This document shows, piece after piece, positions 27,601 to 42,600 of a DNA stretch of 64,000 bases. The notes under the pieces were generated by a model. It worked only from the letters and a program-made list of their open reading frames with translations. It was not told where the DNA came from and did no database searches. This DNA comes from Leptodactylus fallax. Taxonomy: Eukaryota; Chordata; Amphibia; Anura; Leptodactylidae. Position numbers and translations under genes: made by a program. Within the stretch, counting starts at the first letter, position 1. Every line of letters begins with the position of its first letter. Location: the NCBI GenBank assembly GCA_947044405.1, contig CAMRHE010000063.1, positions 4,328,501-4,392,500 of the forward strand. Reading direction: 5' to 3'.

Positions 27601-30600
27601 TATCGGGGTGATATATGTCTGTATGTTACCAAAGGACTTTATAGGGTAATGTGGTAAACTACACTATATACTATGATATATAATGATATTCAGTAAAAAA
27701 AATTACCTCATGGAATTATATTGTGTAGGAGTCTATGGGTGATGGATACCACTGTATGACGTGTTGGTGTTAAACATTAGGGGCTTATCTTGGTTAATAT
27801 GTAAAACAGAGAAACGATAACTGCATGTGAATACAGTTTAAACCTTGTAATGGCACTCTGGGGGGGGGGGGGTATACAGGCGCACCAGTGACCGCTGGTT
27901 GTATGAAAGTCCCTATTATAAACTGTGTAATGGTAGTTGGCAGTCAAGGCCTTGGGCCTCATGTTCACGACTGAGTGTGCAGGCCGAGGCTCTTCCATGG
28001 GGGTTCTAATGTCACGGAGTAGGATAGCTTCTGCTCTATAGTAGGGCAAAAAAAATCTGAACTCTGTCGTGTACATGAAGCCTTATATTTACTGGTCATT
28101 ATTTCTCTGCCGAATGGAGACAATGCATTATTCATGTGATACAACATGGCTGACGGCTGCCTCATTGTTGAATGGGCAAGTTTGTATGAGCCAAATCACA
28201 TATAAAGGGGTTAATTTGCAGCTCACATTGATCGCTATATATACTCTATCCATGGAGAGAGCTGCATTCACTGTCTGGAACCAGTGGTGCACTATTTTAA
28301 GTATTCCTTACAATATACTTGACTTTACTGACTCATAAATTGGTCTGTATATTCATGATCTATCCTTATAAGTGATTGGTGGGGGCAGCCTGTCCAGTCA
28401 CTTGGCACAGCATCAGCTCAGTCCCTTTCAAATGAATAGGGCTGAGCTGCAATGCCAAGTACCGTCCCTTTGTAATAGAGACCTCAGCACTCACCCGAAC
28501 GCTGTGGCCTCTTCAACCATCTGATCTGTGGGGGTCCTGGGTCTTGCATCTCCACTGATCACATATTGATGACCTATCCTAAGGATAGATCATCAGTATA
28601 GAAGTCCTGGAAAACCCTTTAAGGCCTCCTCTATGTGCATTCTTTTCATGTATGAAATGGGCAAAAAACCATTTAGGGTTCTACAAGTTGCTGTATACTA
28701 TAGTATGTAACCAGTTCTTAATGGTCACTTGTCTTTGCCTTGCCTATAGCCTCCTCAGAAACTGCAGCCGGCCCGGAAGTCATTTGGGAGAAAGGAGATG
28801 AAAGAGGAGAGCGCGGACGGGAAGGAGAACCAAAGAGTAAAGTCTGATGAGTCCAGTGAGGAGAAGAATGGTGATGAGGATGGGCAGAGGTCCTCTCACA
28901 AAAAGAAAGGTGCGTTTATATACACAATTTGTTTTGGACTTGATACATTGCAAACATCCTTAAAGGGGTTGTTTCGTTATGGACACTTACCCCCTGTTCA
29001 GTGGTGGGGGCCCAATCAGGGGGACGGGGAAGTCCCCTTAAGGCCGCCTTGTGAATGGGGCACCAGTGCACTTTTGTGACTGGCGCTCCATTCATGTCTA
29101 TGGGGCTACTGGGACTTAAATCTTCAGCTTCACTCACAGCCCTGGTCACACAAGTGCACTGGCGCTCCATTCACAAGGAGGCCTATTGGGGCCCCACCGA
29201 TGGGACATTTATCCCCTGTCTTGTGGATGGGGGATAAGGGTTTATAATGGGACAACCCCCTTTTAAATGAAAGTACCAGCAGCCCTCTCCTGGAACGCGG
29301 TTACAGCACTGTATAGTATATTGTGTGGCAGAACCCTTAAGGGGCTTCTTGGGATCAGGCTATTGATGGCCTATCATTAGGAAAAGCCATCTCCATCAGA
29401 TCAGTGGGTTTGACTCTTGGCATCCCTGCAAATTAGATTTTAGAATGGGTTGTGGGACTTGTGTGAGCACTGTGGCCTCTTGAGAGTTAACTTTTCTCCT
29501 GGCAATAGGGCCCCCAGTGATCGAACATTTAGCCTCTGTTCTGTGGATAGGGGATAAGTGTCCATAACGGCACAACCCCTTTAAAGATGGGTCATCAATA
29601 ACCGTCCCAGAAAAGATACATTTTAAAGTCCTCAATATAAAATATTGGGGGTCTAGCTGCTGGGACCCTAATCGATCAGCTGTTTTGAGTTGGCCACCAT
29701 GTTCGGACAAGCACTGCGACTTCTTCATTGTATATCCACCACAGTAATATATATTCTATAGCAGTCATTTCAATGTGACTGAGCTGCAGCATGGCCGTGT
29801 GGCCAGTGATCACTTCCTATGGAAAGAAAGTGGTGCTTGCACAAGTGCCATAGCCTCCCTCTAAAGCCTCCTTGTGAATGGAGCCAGTGCACTTGTATGA
29901 GTGGGGCTCTGGGCACTGCTGTAGATAAGTCCGAGGCGTTCAATTCACAAGGAGGATTTAGAGAGACCTGGTGGTCAGGCCCCTAGCGATCGGATGCATC
30001 CTGTGTCCTGGGGAGAAGTATCCTTAACGACACAACCCCTTTAACTTATAACCCTTATTCTATACATAAGCAGGCCCATAGGATTACCCACTGGTGGGCC
30101 AGTCTGACCCTGCCGTGTCAGGGTTACAAAAAAATGTTTTTTGCATAGTGGGTGATTTCATGTTATATTCAGCGACTTGTTTTGTTAGTATTGCATCACG
30201 GCTTTTTTGTAGGATGACTTCTGTCACTTACAGAGCTGAATGGGATCTCATTAGCCCTAATACCTCTACACCATGTGCCTGGTTTCCATCGGTAATACGT
30301 GAAGCGCCGCTGGCGTGTCATATATTCATAGGCTTGGCACTTCTTTGAAGCCAAATTAACCTTTGGTTAACATGAACGCTTACAATAGGGAACTGCTGAC
30401 TACCCAGTATACAGTAGTTGCTACTACTGTAGAGCGCAGTGCAGCCTTTGGGGCTCTGAGCTCATGACAGCCGCTGTATATTGACAGAATACAAACTTTT
30501 CTTATGGTGCCTGGGGAGCAGCTGTGGGGAATTAATTTGCTCTGTAGCTGCTCCATCCCGTTAGCTCGATAGTTCACACTGCCATAGCCGGTTTCAGACG

Positions 30601-33600
30601 GCTGTGTTCATTTTGTGAAAGAAAAAAAAAAAAAAAAATGTTGGCTGCATTTCCCAGACTGGACACTGATCAGGGACCTGGGCTCCAAGCTTCATAGTCC
30701 TCCATGATGTTGGAAGTCCCTGCGACACTACCATCTATATGATTACAGACTATAAGTGACTGTAACACTTGGTATGGGGTATGCAGCAGGCATACAGTCC
30801 ATATTTCATGAACTGAACACGCCTGAATCTGGTCTAAAGAAAAGCGATTTGGAAAATGGCATCATCATGGAGAATTGCTAGTTATGCAGTTCCATAATGC
30901 AGTTAACCTGATAGCCCTCTGTCTTTTGATGGCGGTCGATGCAGGTCCTATCTCTTGGTGTCTTGGTGCAGTCTAGCAGGAACAGGTTCAGATCTGGAGC
31001 GGAGAGAGACCCTGTTGAGAAGATGCATTACATGGCATTGAATGAGTGACATGTATTGAGTAGAGGAAGCAGTAGAGCCACTGCCTCTATTGGACCTGGT
31101 GATCATATGATTGCTGAGTAGGCCTATTAACAGGGAGTGTGGGTGTAATACAGAGAGGCTGGAGGGGGGGGCTGTCACTTCAAACACTTATGTCTCAGGC
31201 ATTATAAAACATGGTTCTGGTGTGGTATGTAAGATGAGTCCTAGCTTTCATATGCCACCAAGATCACAGTTCTGCCTATGTTATTAATGGAGATATCATC
31301 AGTTTGAAAACAGTTGGGATATGTGAGCTCTTTTCATATATACACCCTAAAGCCTTATTTATTACCTGTGCCCTCCATAAGTTATACACTGGGGTGCAGG
31401 GTGTATATTGGTATTAAAGCTTATCCACTGTAGAGAATTAACGCCAAGGAATGGCATGACTAGCGGTATCATCTTAAGGAATCTTTAGGTGGTGGATTGC
31501 TTCCTCCACTGATCAGGAGAACAGTGGTCTTGTGTCCCCATTTGTGACCCAAGTGGGAGAGGATCATGTCTGCTGCCACTGTATTCTGGCTATCTCCATG
31601 ATAGAGAGGAATGGAGCTGCAGTGTTCCTGTGGGGTCAATATTTGGTTGAATATGGCTGACTGGGTTTCAATTTGTAAGACAGCCCCTTTATCAGAGAGA
31701 TTCTAATAAGTATTGCCAGTCAAAACTTGGTAAGATCGTATAGATATGATTTTTTTTTTTTTTCTTGTGGTGTCTGTGTGTTTTGACGTCCTAATTTTTA
31801 TTATATCTATACTAAACTTCAGCTTTTTTTTTAACAGGAAATAAACATAAGTGGGTTCCCCTGCAGATTGAAATGAAGGCAGAGGGGCCGAGAGAGAAGA
31901 CCGCTTCAAGGAACAACCGTCAGAATGAGCCGCAGCGCCACGCCCTCAACCGGAGTGACCCCAAAGGTACAGACAGTGCCGTCCTCCTCCTAATACCTGG
32001 AATTATTGACACAAGAAGGTTACTGTCTTCTGGATGCTGAATTCACAGGCCTCAGTTACACTCACTATTTGTTCGGCATTAATTGCCTTTTCCCTTTAAG
32101 ACATCTGCGGTTATAGGAGGTGACTTTCTTTGCCAGATGTCATCAATTATTTTATATAACCATGAATTATAATTCGGCTGCTAGACTACTTTATTTTAAC
32201 ACCTTAATGACCATCAGTATCTGTATGGCACCTCTCTTGGATCAGCTGATCTGGCGCCGCAGGCTACTGCAATGGACAAGAAGTAGCTCTGCACCTATTT
32301 AATGGGTGCAGAACTGCAGCCCCAGCCAACAGGGATAAATCTGCAGTACCCTGGCACCACTATTACAGATCGGGACGTGGTCGGGTGTTAGCTTCCCACC
32401 GATTTAGCTAGGTTATCAGTATAATGGGCCACCTGTGCCTAGAAAACCCCTTTAACCCGTTCCAAACGTCCCTTTGATTATATACGTCCAGGCAGTCCAC
32501 TCTTAACTCTGCAAGGACGTACCCGAATGTGGTGGCTCCTTTTCCAACCCGGTGGTCCGGAAACTGAGAAGCTGCTGGACCCAGCTTAGCTCACCAGTGT
32601 AATTTAGGAGGCTACATCCATCCTGTAACTGGGGCTAATCTATCAGCTCCAGTAACAGAGGAAAACAGCAGAAAAAAAAAGTTATGTTAAAATGCCCCCC
32701 AAAAGTTTATTATGACCTTATGGGGACATGGTGTATTAAAAATAAAGAAAAAAACAAAAAAAAAAAAACATTTCTTCTTTTTTGTTTACATATTCTTGGA
32801 TATTAAAATAGAGAAAAAAAACTGCAAAATTTAATTGAATAATTAGAACGAAAAATTTTTTACAGCCTTCAAAACCACATGTATGAAAAAACCAAATGTG
32901 TCCAGTCCTGAAGTGGTTAATAAGCCATTTTTCCGTTTTTCCGTTTTCTCATCAAGAGATCTGTATCTATTTATTTAGCTGCCATTTTGGGGCGAAATGG
33001 TATTCATTTGCTTCATTGAGGTCTATGCTTGTGATCCCAACTCCTGAATCCACATCAGATTTTGTTAGCTGTATTTACCTTATATGTTTTAATATGTATT
33101 GTGCTTTTCCCAATAGCTTGGTATCCTGACAACAGGCAGGAGAGGGAGTGGCCAGACTACGACGACACTTCCAGCGTGAAAAGTGAAGGTGCAGTCCGAG
33201 GTGGCTTCAGAGGAAGGGGCCGTGGACGGGGAAGAGGGAGAGGACGTGGTCGTGGGGGCGCTCGCTGTAAGTACATGTGGTCTTCTGCACCCATTGTTGG
33301 GCTCTTTCTCCTGCTATACTACACAAGGGAACGATTACCACAGTTTGCATTGTAAACGCCACCGGACTCATTGGGGCAGATTTTATATTTTGTGCCAGAT
33401 TTCATATGTAAGAAAAGCCATAAGCCTCAGGCTCATGACTTGACCACATTACCTCAACTGGTAGTTTTGCGCCACCCATGCCACTTTCTGAAAAAGAGGG
33501 CATGCTGGTGGTGGGACCATCATCCTTGCCAGATTTATTATCTACATCAGAAAACTGGTGTAAATGATGATGGAAATGTACACCAGCTGTGAGCTGGCGT

Positions 33601-36600
33601 AGATTTCACTAGGCACACGCAGCCCAGTGGAGGGTGCACCTCATTTATGAGGGGGTGTGTGTTAGCCGCCTTAAATATTCCCCATTGTCTTATTCTGGCA
33701 AGGAACGAGACACGTCTGTCTTCATGAAGGCATATATCTGTTTTAGATCGAGACCCATCTGCAACACTGGGCATGACTAGTCATAATCCAATAGTTTATT
33801 GCAGGAAGAGAGTGCATTGTGCAGGCTTATGTTATATTTTTCACTCTAAGTATCGTTACTCCTCCTGGAAATGTTTGAATACATTTACACCAGACTTTAA
33901 CTTTCTCCTGGCCAATAAAGAAAGTCAGACATGTCAGCATAGATTTAGACTGTAAGGACCCATCATTTTGGAAAGGAGAATGATGAGGCTCTGATGTCAG
34001 TTTATTCATACATTTCCAGGAGGAGTAACGGTGAAATGGCACAATTCTGTATTATGAAAAATTACGCTTCAGGATTATTTAATAGAGCTGACTGATACTT
34101 GGTTTGGGTTTGTTTGATGTATGTGTAGTATACAATGTATATTGCTCTTATAGCATTACTGTTCAGTATGGTGATATGTAGCTTTATTTTAAATTTTTTT
34201 TTTTTTTCCCCTCCGTAGCTCATTTTGACTATCAGTATGGATACAGGAAGTTTGATGGTACTGATGGATCCCGGGGCCCGAAATATTCCAGTAATATTAC
34301 CTATTACTATGACAACATGAGCAGTTCAGAGCTGTACACGGTCGATCAAGAGCTGCTCAAGGATTATATTAAGAGACAGATGTGAGTGATATATTCTAGG
34401 CCGTCTCTAATAGTAATGGTGGTCAAGGGTTAGAACTGAGATCTTTTGACATGGTGACGGAAATCACCATAACTTTTGACCTCCCTGCACAAGACGAGTG
34501 TGGTGCTGGTCTAAACCATTGATCTCGCTAGTTCTTGAATATCACAGCATTATCCAGTGCAGTGCTAAGTGTTGTGAAACTATCACTCCCAGCATGTGCT
34601 GATGGGACACAATGGGAGTCAGATTCTCAACATCTGACATACCAATGCAGGGGTCTCCAACTTGTGGCATCCCATATCAAACAGCATAATCCAGAGCTTG
34701 TCATTCAGGATGGCGGCGGCTCTGCTGTGGAGCGGCCATCATAGATACCCAGAGCAGACTATGCCTGCGATCAATGTTCTCTGATCGTGGGCATTGCAGG
34801 CCAGGACACCGACTCTCCCCCAAAAGTATGAGAATACCAAGATCCCTCAGGGCAGTCCCCACCGATCCCGTATCTTTATCGGTGCAGGACGGCTCCCACG
34901 CGGCTAGATAGCAGGAGCCGTCATGTTGCTTCGGCATCTGGAAACTTACTGAAGGCTGAATTACTATTGTCTGGTCTATGATATACTGTATGTAAATTAA
35001 ACCAATAAAATTTGGTATCCCTGCAATTGTTCCAAAACCTAGAATACAGGTGACTTGTAATTTTGGCTGCAGAGTGAACGCTGCAAAAACGAAACCTGTA
35101 AGAAAGTTGCACAAATGCGCTTTTTTTTTTTTTTTTTTTTTTTTTAATTCTACTCTATTCTGAATTCTTTTTCCAGCTTCTCAGTACATTGTAAAGAATA
35201 ATAAATGGTCCCAAATTATAGAACAATTTGTCCCGCAAACATTAAGCCCTCATATGGCTCTGAGCAGAAAAATAAAAGTTATTGAGTTTGGAAGTCAGGG
35301 AGTCAGAGGAAAATCGAAAAATGTCGCCCGCGGGAAGAGATTAACCCTTGTGTTTTCTGGTTTTCAGTGAATATTACTTCAGCGTGGACAATCTCCAGCG
35401 AGACTTCTTCCTGCGCAGGAAAATGGATTCTGAGGGTTTCTTGCCCATTGGGTTAATAGCAAGCTTCCATAGGGTGCAGGCTCTCACCGCGGACATTGAA
35501 CTCATATTAACGGTGAGGCGGATGACTCTTTTGTCGCTTTCTGACCCTGACTTTTAGTTGGTGTACTTGGCTTACTTTTTTTATAACTGTTTTTATTGTT
35601 TTTAGTCTCTTAAAGATAGTAAAATCGTAGAGATAGTCGATGAGAAGATCAGGCTAAAAGAGGGCTCGGATGCTTGGCCTCTGCCTGGTCTCAATGATGC
35701 GTCTCAGACAGACTTCACCCAACTTATCAACTGCCCTGAGTTTGTACCAAGGCAAGGATACCAGAAAGAGACGGGTGAGTGCCGCCGTGTACGCTAGGCC
35801 TAGCTTATTGGACTTGTTTCCAATAGCAACCAGTCAGAGCTTCTACTCCTGTAGAAAAAGCAACACTGTGACTGGTTGCTGTGGTAAACCAGACCAGTCC
35901 TTCAGTATTGAATATGGCCATCCCAAAATTGTCTGTGTATGTTTAAAGTACGGCTTCATTTGTACTACTTTTACTGCCAATGACTCCAAAATTGGACTGC
36001 ACCGTGCAGTGTACTTTCTGCGTCTCTTCATGCCCAATGTCAGATGAGGCAAGGGGATGAAATTGTGCTGGCAGTTTAATAGTAATGGTCTGTTCTTTCT
36101 TTTCTTTCAAAAACAGCGCCATCCCTGTCCAGAGTTTGTGTCTGGCATTGCAGCTCTGTCTCGCTCACTTTATTGGAGGTGAGCTGCTATCTCAGACACA
36201 TGGCCCTGATTCTGGAGGAAGGGCTGTGAAGTTTGGGATATAACTTCATTCTTTTTATCAGTACGGAGTTAGATATTGTAAGGGGCCTTCTAGGAGTTGC
36301 ATATTGATGACTTATCCTTAGGAAAGGTCCATAAAATTTGATCAGTGGTGATTTGACACTTGGGACCCCCACAGAGGGCTCCAACCGTTTCGTGGGGTCC
36401 ATCACCCAGGACCATCGCAGATTGTGTTAGCGCTGCCGTCTCTTCATTCAGTACCAAGTACAGTGTTGTACATTGTACAGAGGCTATGCTTGGTTATGCT
36501 GCTCAGCCCCATTCACTTGTATGGGTCTGAGCTGTAAATAGGCCACATGACAGATGAAGGTGCCACTTTGAGCAGTTGATCTAAGAATAGGTCATCAATC

Positions 36601-39600
36601 TCTGATTCGTAGTGGTCCCAAACCTGGGACCTCCAAAGTATTGGTCATCAATATGTAAGTCCTGGAAAACACCTTTAAAATTTTTTAGGCCAGGTTCACA
36701 TCTGTGTCGGAGTCTTTGTTGCAGTGTCTGTCTGAAAATTAGAGGAGGTAAAGGTCCTGCATGGAGGACTCTTCCCTCCTCTGATGTCAGTTTTTTAAAA
36801 CAATGGACCCCATTATAGTCAATGGGGTTTGTCAGACACCGTATGTTACCTCTGTTTTAGCTCTCCACTTCTCTGTGTTCAGGTCCCCCAACAGACCCGA
36901 GCAACGGAGGGGCAATGCTAGTGTGAATGTATTGTAAGTCTCTCTCCATATTGGTGTAGGAGGCTTCAATGCAGTCAGATTTGCCTAGAAAATCTATGTA
37001 CATTTATATGCAGCACTATTTTCTTCAGTTGACCCCAGTATAATGGGCTTTGTCTTGTTGGGTCTGACTTTACATTGTGGTCTCACTTTATAAAAAAAAA
37101 AAAAGTATATGGACTGCAGCGACTCTCTAAACGTAGTGTGCTCTATCTTGACCATTCCCAAGTATTGGTATAGTACTGCTTCATGTTAACGCTCTGCATG
37201 TCCCCATTTCTCTTTCTAGAATCTGCTCCTGGCTCTCCCCGCACCTCTAGCCCCACTTTGGCTACCAAAACCGAGGAAGTCAGCAACCTTAAGACTATGC
37301 CAAAAGGACTTTCTGCTAGTTTACCAGACCTGGACTTCGAGAGCTGGATAGAGGTGAAGAAGAGGCCTCGGCCTTCACCAGCCAGAGAAAAGGTTAGAGT
37401 TTCCAGGACAGCCTTTTTGTCTGAACAAGCACAGCCAAAGTGCACTATTGACTTTATTTTTGCATAGTTTGCACCCATTGCTTACTCGTCCATTGTAGAT
37501 GAGTACATTGACTGACTTATGTTCATCTTGATACCATTTTGTAGTGTTTTTTTTAGCCCTGTGTTCCATAGCTTTCTATCTTTTGCAAAATTACAAATCC
37601 CAGCCTTGACAGCCACAGGCTGATGGGAGTTGTAGTTCTGTGACAGGTTGGAGATAACCGGCTTAGGCGGTACATCTTCTGACATACAGGTGTATGTTCC
37701 ATTGTTTTCTTATTTGCATACATAATTTTCATAAGGCGACTCTGCAGACATAGGTTGAGGTATAGATGAGAACCGTAACCAGGACATTGCTCACTGACGT
37801 CAAACAGGTGTGTGGTGAGGTGAAGTTTTCCAGGAGATGCATAACCTATATAGGATAGGTCATCGATATTGGGTCAGTTGGGGTCTGACGACAGGACCCC
37901 CCACAGATCAGCTTTGTGAAGAGACTGCAGCGTTTGGGTGGTCATTGCAGCCTCCTAAGCGAATACAAAGCACAAACGCATAGTGGCTGTTCTTGGGTTT
38001 TACAGCTCTGTTGAATGAGACTGAACTGCAAAAAGGCCATGTGACGAATGAATATGCTTCTGCTGCTTCAAGCAACTGATCTGTGGGGGTCCCACAAGGG
38101 TAGTTTATGAATATGTAACTCCATTAATAAGAGATTAATACAGGCCATTCTAAATTGATGCTAGGTTCACACTGGCATTGACTGTCTGTTCTGGTCTGTC
38201 GAAGGATCAGAAACATGGACATGTTTATGGCTAAAATGGCAGTGACATACACAGGCTGGCAGACCCCATTGACTTTGCAGTTCCATTGGCTGTCTATCGT
38301 TTTAACACTAAAAGCAGCAGACTATAATGGTGGCAGTTATGTATATCCAAGTCAAATATCCATATCAGAAAACCAATGTACTGAAACACAAGGTTACACG
38401 ACAGTGCTGCATCTGACAGAAATCAGAAGGGGGCATGTCATCAGTAGTGCAGTCTCAGGCTTTAGATTGACTTATTACCATCCCTGCCTTCCTAATGGGT
38501 GTGTATACAGCTATGGGAACTGCACATGACGGTCATGTGATCCGTCGGGTGCCATTGAACGACAGGAGCTAGTGAGTCCTAAAGGACCCAGATCAGCTGT
38601 GCATTGTAACTTTAATTGGGGCTAATGTAGCTGCCCAAGTTAAAGGAAAAATTGCCAATTTTTCTTAATAAATACAGGTAAAATGGGGTCATGGGGCAGG
38701 CATAAAGTACAGCAGCTTTGTTGTTAAATGTAGTATTATAATATTTCTACATACTGCGGTTATGTTAGTAACCCCGGAAAAACTCTTTAATTTTCATAAC
38801 TTTACAATTTTTTGGGGAAAAAAAAAAGCCCCTGCTCTGCTTGCTGTGTCCTTAGTCACTGTCTAATCCCCTGTAATTGTAGTTTCATGTGTTTTAATCT
38901 TTGTTCTGTTTTTATCCCTTTTTATTTTATTACAGTAGTGTTTTTGTGGTTGAGATGAATGTAGTAAATCCTGCTGAAAGTCTGGTTGAATGACTGTGTG
39001 TTCTTTCCGTAACCCCCTTGGTTCTCTCCAGCTCCGAGGATACTTAGCTGGTGCTAGTAGTAATGCCTCTTTTGAATTAACCTAGAAGCCAGAGGAAGTA
39101 AAGCAGCCCGTAACGCAGACGACGCCCACCCCAGTGACACCCCAAAAACCACCCAAAGAGCAAGATGAGCCGGAAGAGCTGGACTTCATGTTCGACGAGG
39201 AGATGGAGCAAATGGATGGCAGAAAGAATACCTTCACTGACTGGTCGGATGAGGACTCGGATTACGAGATCGATGACCGGGATGTAAACAAAATCCTTAT
39301 TGTCACACAAACCCCACCATCGCTACGTAAGCATCCTGGAGGAGACCGGACCGGAAACCACACATCTCGGGCGAAGATGAGCTCGGAATGGGCCAAAGTA
39401 ATCAACGATGGTCTGTTCTACTATGAGCAGGATCTCTGGACAGAGCAGTTTGAGCCAGAGTATTCGCAGATCAAGGTGAGTGAGAGGGGGCGCTATTTGA
39501 ATCACAAATTCGTACCAGATTTGTCAAGGGTTTCTCACAAGTCTCTTGAAATTGCCCACTTTTTATTCTCACTGGTTATAAATCACTCCTAATATGGAAT

Positions 39601-42600
39601 TTAAAGGGACTGTCCAGTCATGAGTTTAATTAAAAAAAAATTGACACCTGTATAGATATAGGGCCTGACTACCTTCTATTTATTTTGCTCAGATCTTGTT
39701 CCTTTTGGGCTTTGTAGCTAGGACACTGCCATGATCTATGACTACAACTTGTGGCTATAGTGTCTACAGGAGGTCTGAGGTTGTCTTAAACACGCCTCCT
39801 ATCTCATTATTGCTTCAGGCTGCTATTCTGTCCCTCCCCCTGCAGCTTTGATTGGCTGCTGTATATAAACACAAGTCTGTGATGGGCGGACCAAGCAGTC
39901 AGTGCATGCAGAGTGGGTTTCTATTACAGGAAGGACCGATTGGTTATAATGTACAGATTACTAGATCACCAGGCAAAGAAAGATGGACACCAGATATTTC
40001 TACATGTATGTGTAAGAGAATAAGCCTTAGAAAGGGGGAACTTGGAGGGTAGATTTTTTTTTTTTTTTTTTTTTTTTTTATATATATATATCCTAGGTCA
40101 TCAATATTTTAAGGGGTTGTCCTGGGAGTTGTAATTGACATACCTGGCCTTGGGATTGCTGATGGTCAACCCCCAGTCATGTACTCCAAAGCCACATTCC
40201 CTACCACCGCGTCACTCCTCCCCTGATCTCACAGGTAAGTAATTGCTTTATTATAGTCAGCCAGTCTCCATAGCACCTCTGAGATCGGGGAGGGGGCAGA
40301 GTGACATGGCTGGCACCCCCAGGTCGATCATTAGTGGTCCCCCAAACCAGGTAAGTCAATTACAACTCTCTGGAAAACCCTTTTAAGTAAAGAGTCACTA
40401 AACTAGTTATACATTATCACCCTGCCCCACAAATGGTATAGCAGAGGCGGACGTGTATCCTGTGATGGCTGAATGTAGTGACTGTGATTTGTTCTGGTCC
40501 GTCACATGCTCTTACAGCACTTTCCAGGGGTAGTATAGCCGTGTGACTTGTCAATGGGTACATTCTAGTCCTGGATAGGAGTGCTGGGCATGGTCAGTGA
40601 AGTGGTGGAGAGGCACATGCTACATTGTCCTCTGTATGGAGATTCTCTGGAACTGGTCCCCACCTTTTTTTCAGATAAGTTATAATTTTGCTGTGTTTCA
40701 CTGAACGTCCTCTTTTTAGTGATTTGTGGTAGTTTTGGTCTTCAGCTGCCTTGTGTATCCAGACGCTATGGTGAGATTTTTCTGACTTATTATAGATTAC
40801 CTACTACATGGATTTCTGTGAAGACGGTCCCTGTTCCTCCGGATAGATAAAGATAGATCAGTTGATTTTATTTATTTTTCTACATTTTGCGTTTTATGTT
40901 CCTATATATGTCCGCAAATAAAGGTGTTTCTGATACTTGTATATTGATGCCTATCCTCACACTAGCGCCAGACTGCTACAACAGCGGTTACATGTGGACT
41001 CCATTGACTATAATGGGGTCCACCTCGTGTCTGCCAATTTGGTTTCTGTGATGGAATCTGCAACGGAGACTAACGCACATGTGAACTCAGCTTTAGGATA
41101 GGTCGTCAATATCTGATCTTTGGGGGGGGGGGGTCCAGTATTGCAGCCTCCTACCTATGGTGATGATGTCACGTTCATCGGGCACATGGTACAGCAGCAT
41201 CGCTGTCCCAATCAAGTGAAAGAGGTTGAGCTGCAATATCAAGCACAGCCACTATGATATGTACAGCGCTGTTCTTGGTAGTCAGTGAAGAGGCCGTGTC
41301 GTTTACCTGAACGTTGTGGCCCCTTCAACCAGCTGATCGACGGAGGTCTCTGTATTATATCCCTACTTATCACATATTGACGACCTAGCCAAAGGATAGA
41401 GAATCCCTTTATTTGGGGACATATATGGGAGCATAAAATAATTCCATGAAAACTCCTTTAACCCTTTCCAAGATAGTAGCTGCAGTTTTACATGGTTTTA
41501 AGCTAGGGCCACCAATGTCCCCCCCCTCCCCCCCCGCCAATGATGGACACAGCCATGTCACAACCCAATGTGATCCAAAATAGCGTTCCCCACCACCGAG
41601 TCATTGAGGGTCAGCACGTGTTTAGTACAGGTCCCTTAAGCTGAATGAAGAGTGCTGCAATATGTTTTGCTATATCTGGGAGAGATCTTATTGTGAAGAC
41701 GTTCCTTTAGCTGCCTGTGCACTGGAATGAATGGGAACTATGGGAATCTAAGGAGGGCACTGGTAACTTGCGTAAAACCTTGGAACCCTGGTCTTGGCCG
41801 ATATTCCAATTTATGTTGCCACATGTGATGGTCTCCTTGGTGTAGTACAACCAATTCTGTACCCCTTATACCAATCTGTATCTTCTCTCATTGCAGCAAG
41901 AGGTGGAGAACTTCAAAAAGGTGAACATGATCAGTCGGGAGCAGTTTGACACTTTAACCCCTGAACCCCCTGTTGATCCGAACCAGGAAGTTCCACCTGG
42001 ACCTCCAAGATTTCAGCAAGGTAATTTTTTAGTATTTCTTACATCAGCTCCAACTTGATGGACCATTTAGTAATAGAAAATGTAGTTAATTTCTGTCCCC
42101 TACTTGTTGACCCTAACCCCCATTAGCTAAAGAATAGAGCCACATCCAATGCAGTTCTCTGTTTTCCCCACTGGAGGGCAGCAAAATCAGATAATTGAAT
42201 ATTAATTTAGTTTGATAGGCCCTCTGTGTTATGTCTTGCAATACTGTAAGTGACCAGCAGGGGGAGAAGGGAGTTTTTTTTTCTTATATAAGACTGAACC
42301 GTTTGGGTTTAAGACAAACTATTTTGTGCAATTTAACAGGATTTTCTGGAACTTTTTAATTTGATTTATCCTCGAAGCGGTAGCGTGCTGAGCAACGCTT
42401 CTGCTTCACAGGTCACTTTACCTGATAGCAGCTCAGTCCCATTCGAGTGAACCGGCTGAGCTTGAATACCATGCAGAGCCACTGTACGGTGTACTGTGCT
42501 GTGCTTGGTAAGTATTGAAAAGGCTGCAGTGCTCACCCAAACACCACAGCCTCTTCAAACAGCTGATCGGCCTGGGTGTTTCACCCCTACTGATCTTTAA

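Noticed and set aside
39326..39331. GTAAGC as a donor inside LARP1 exon 11
   Set aside because: The frame continues through it into [17 protein letters not shown], which is conserved LARP1 sequence, so it is not used as the main donor.
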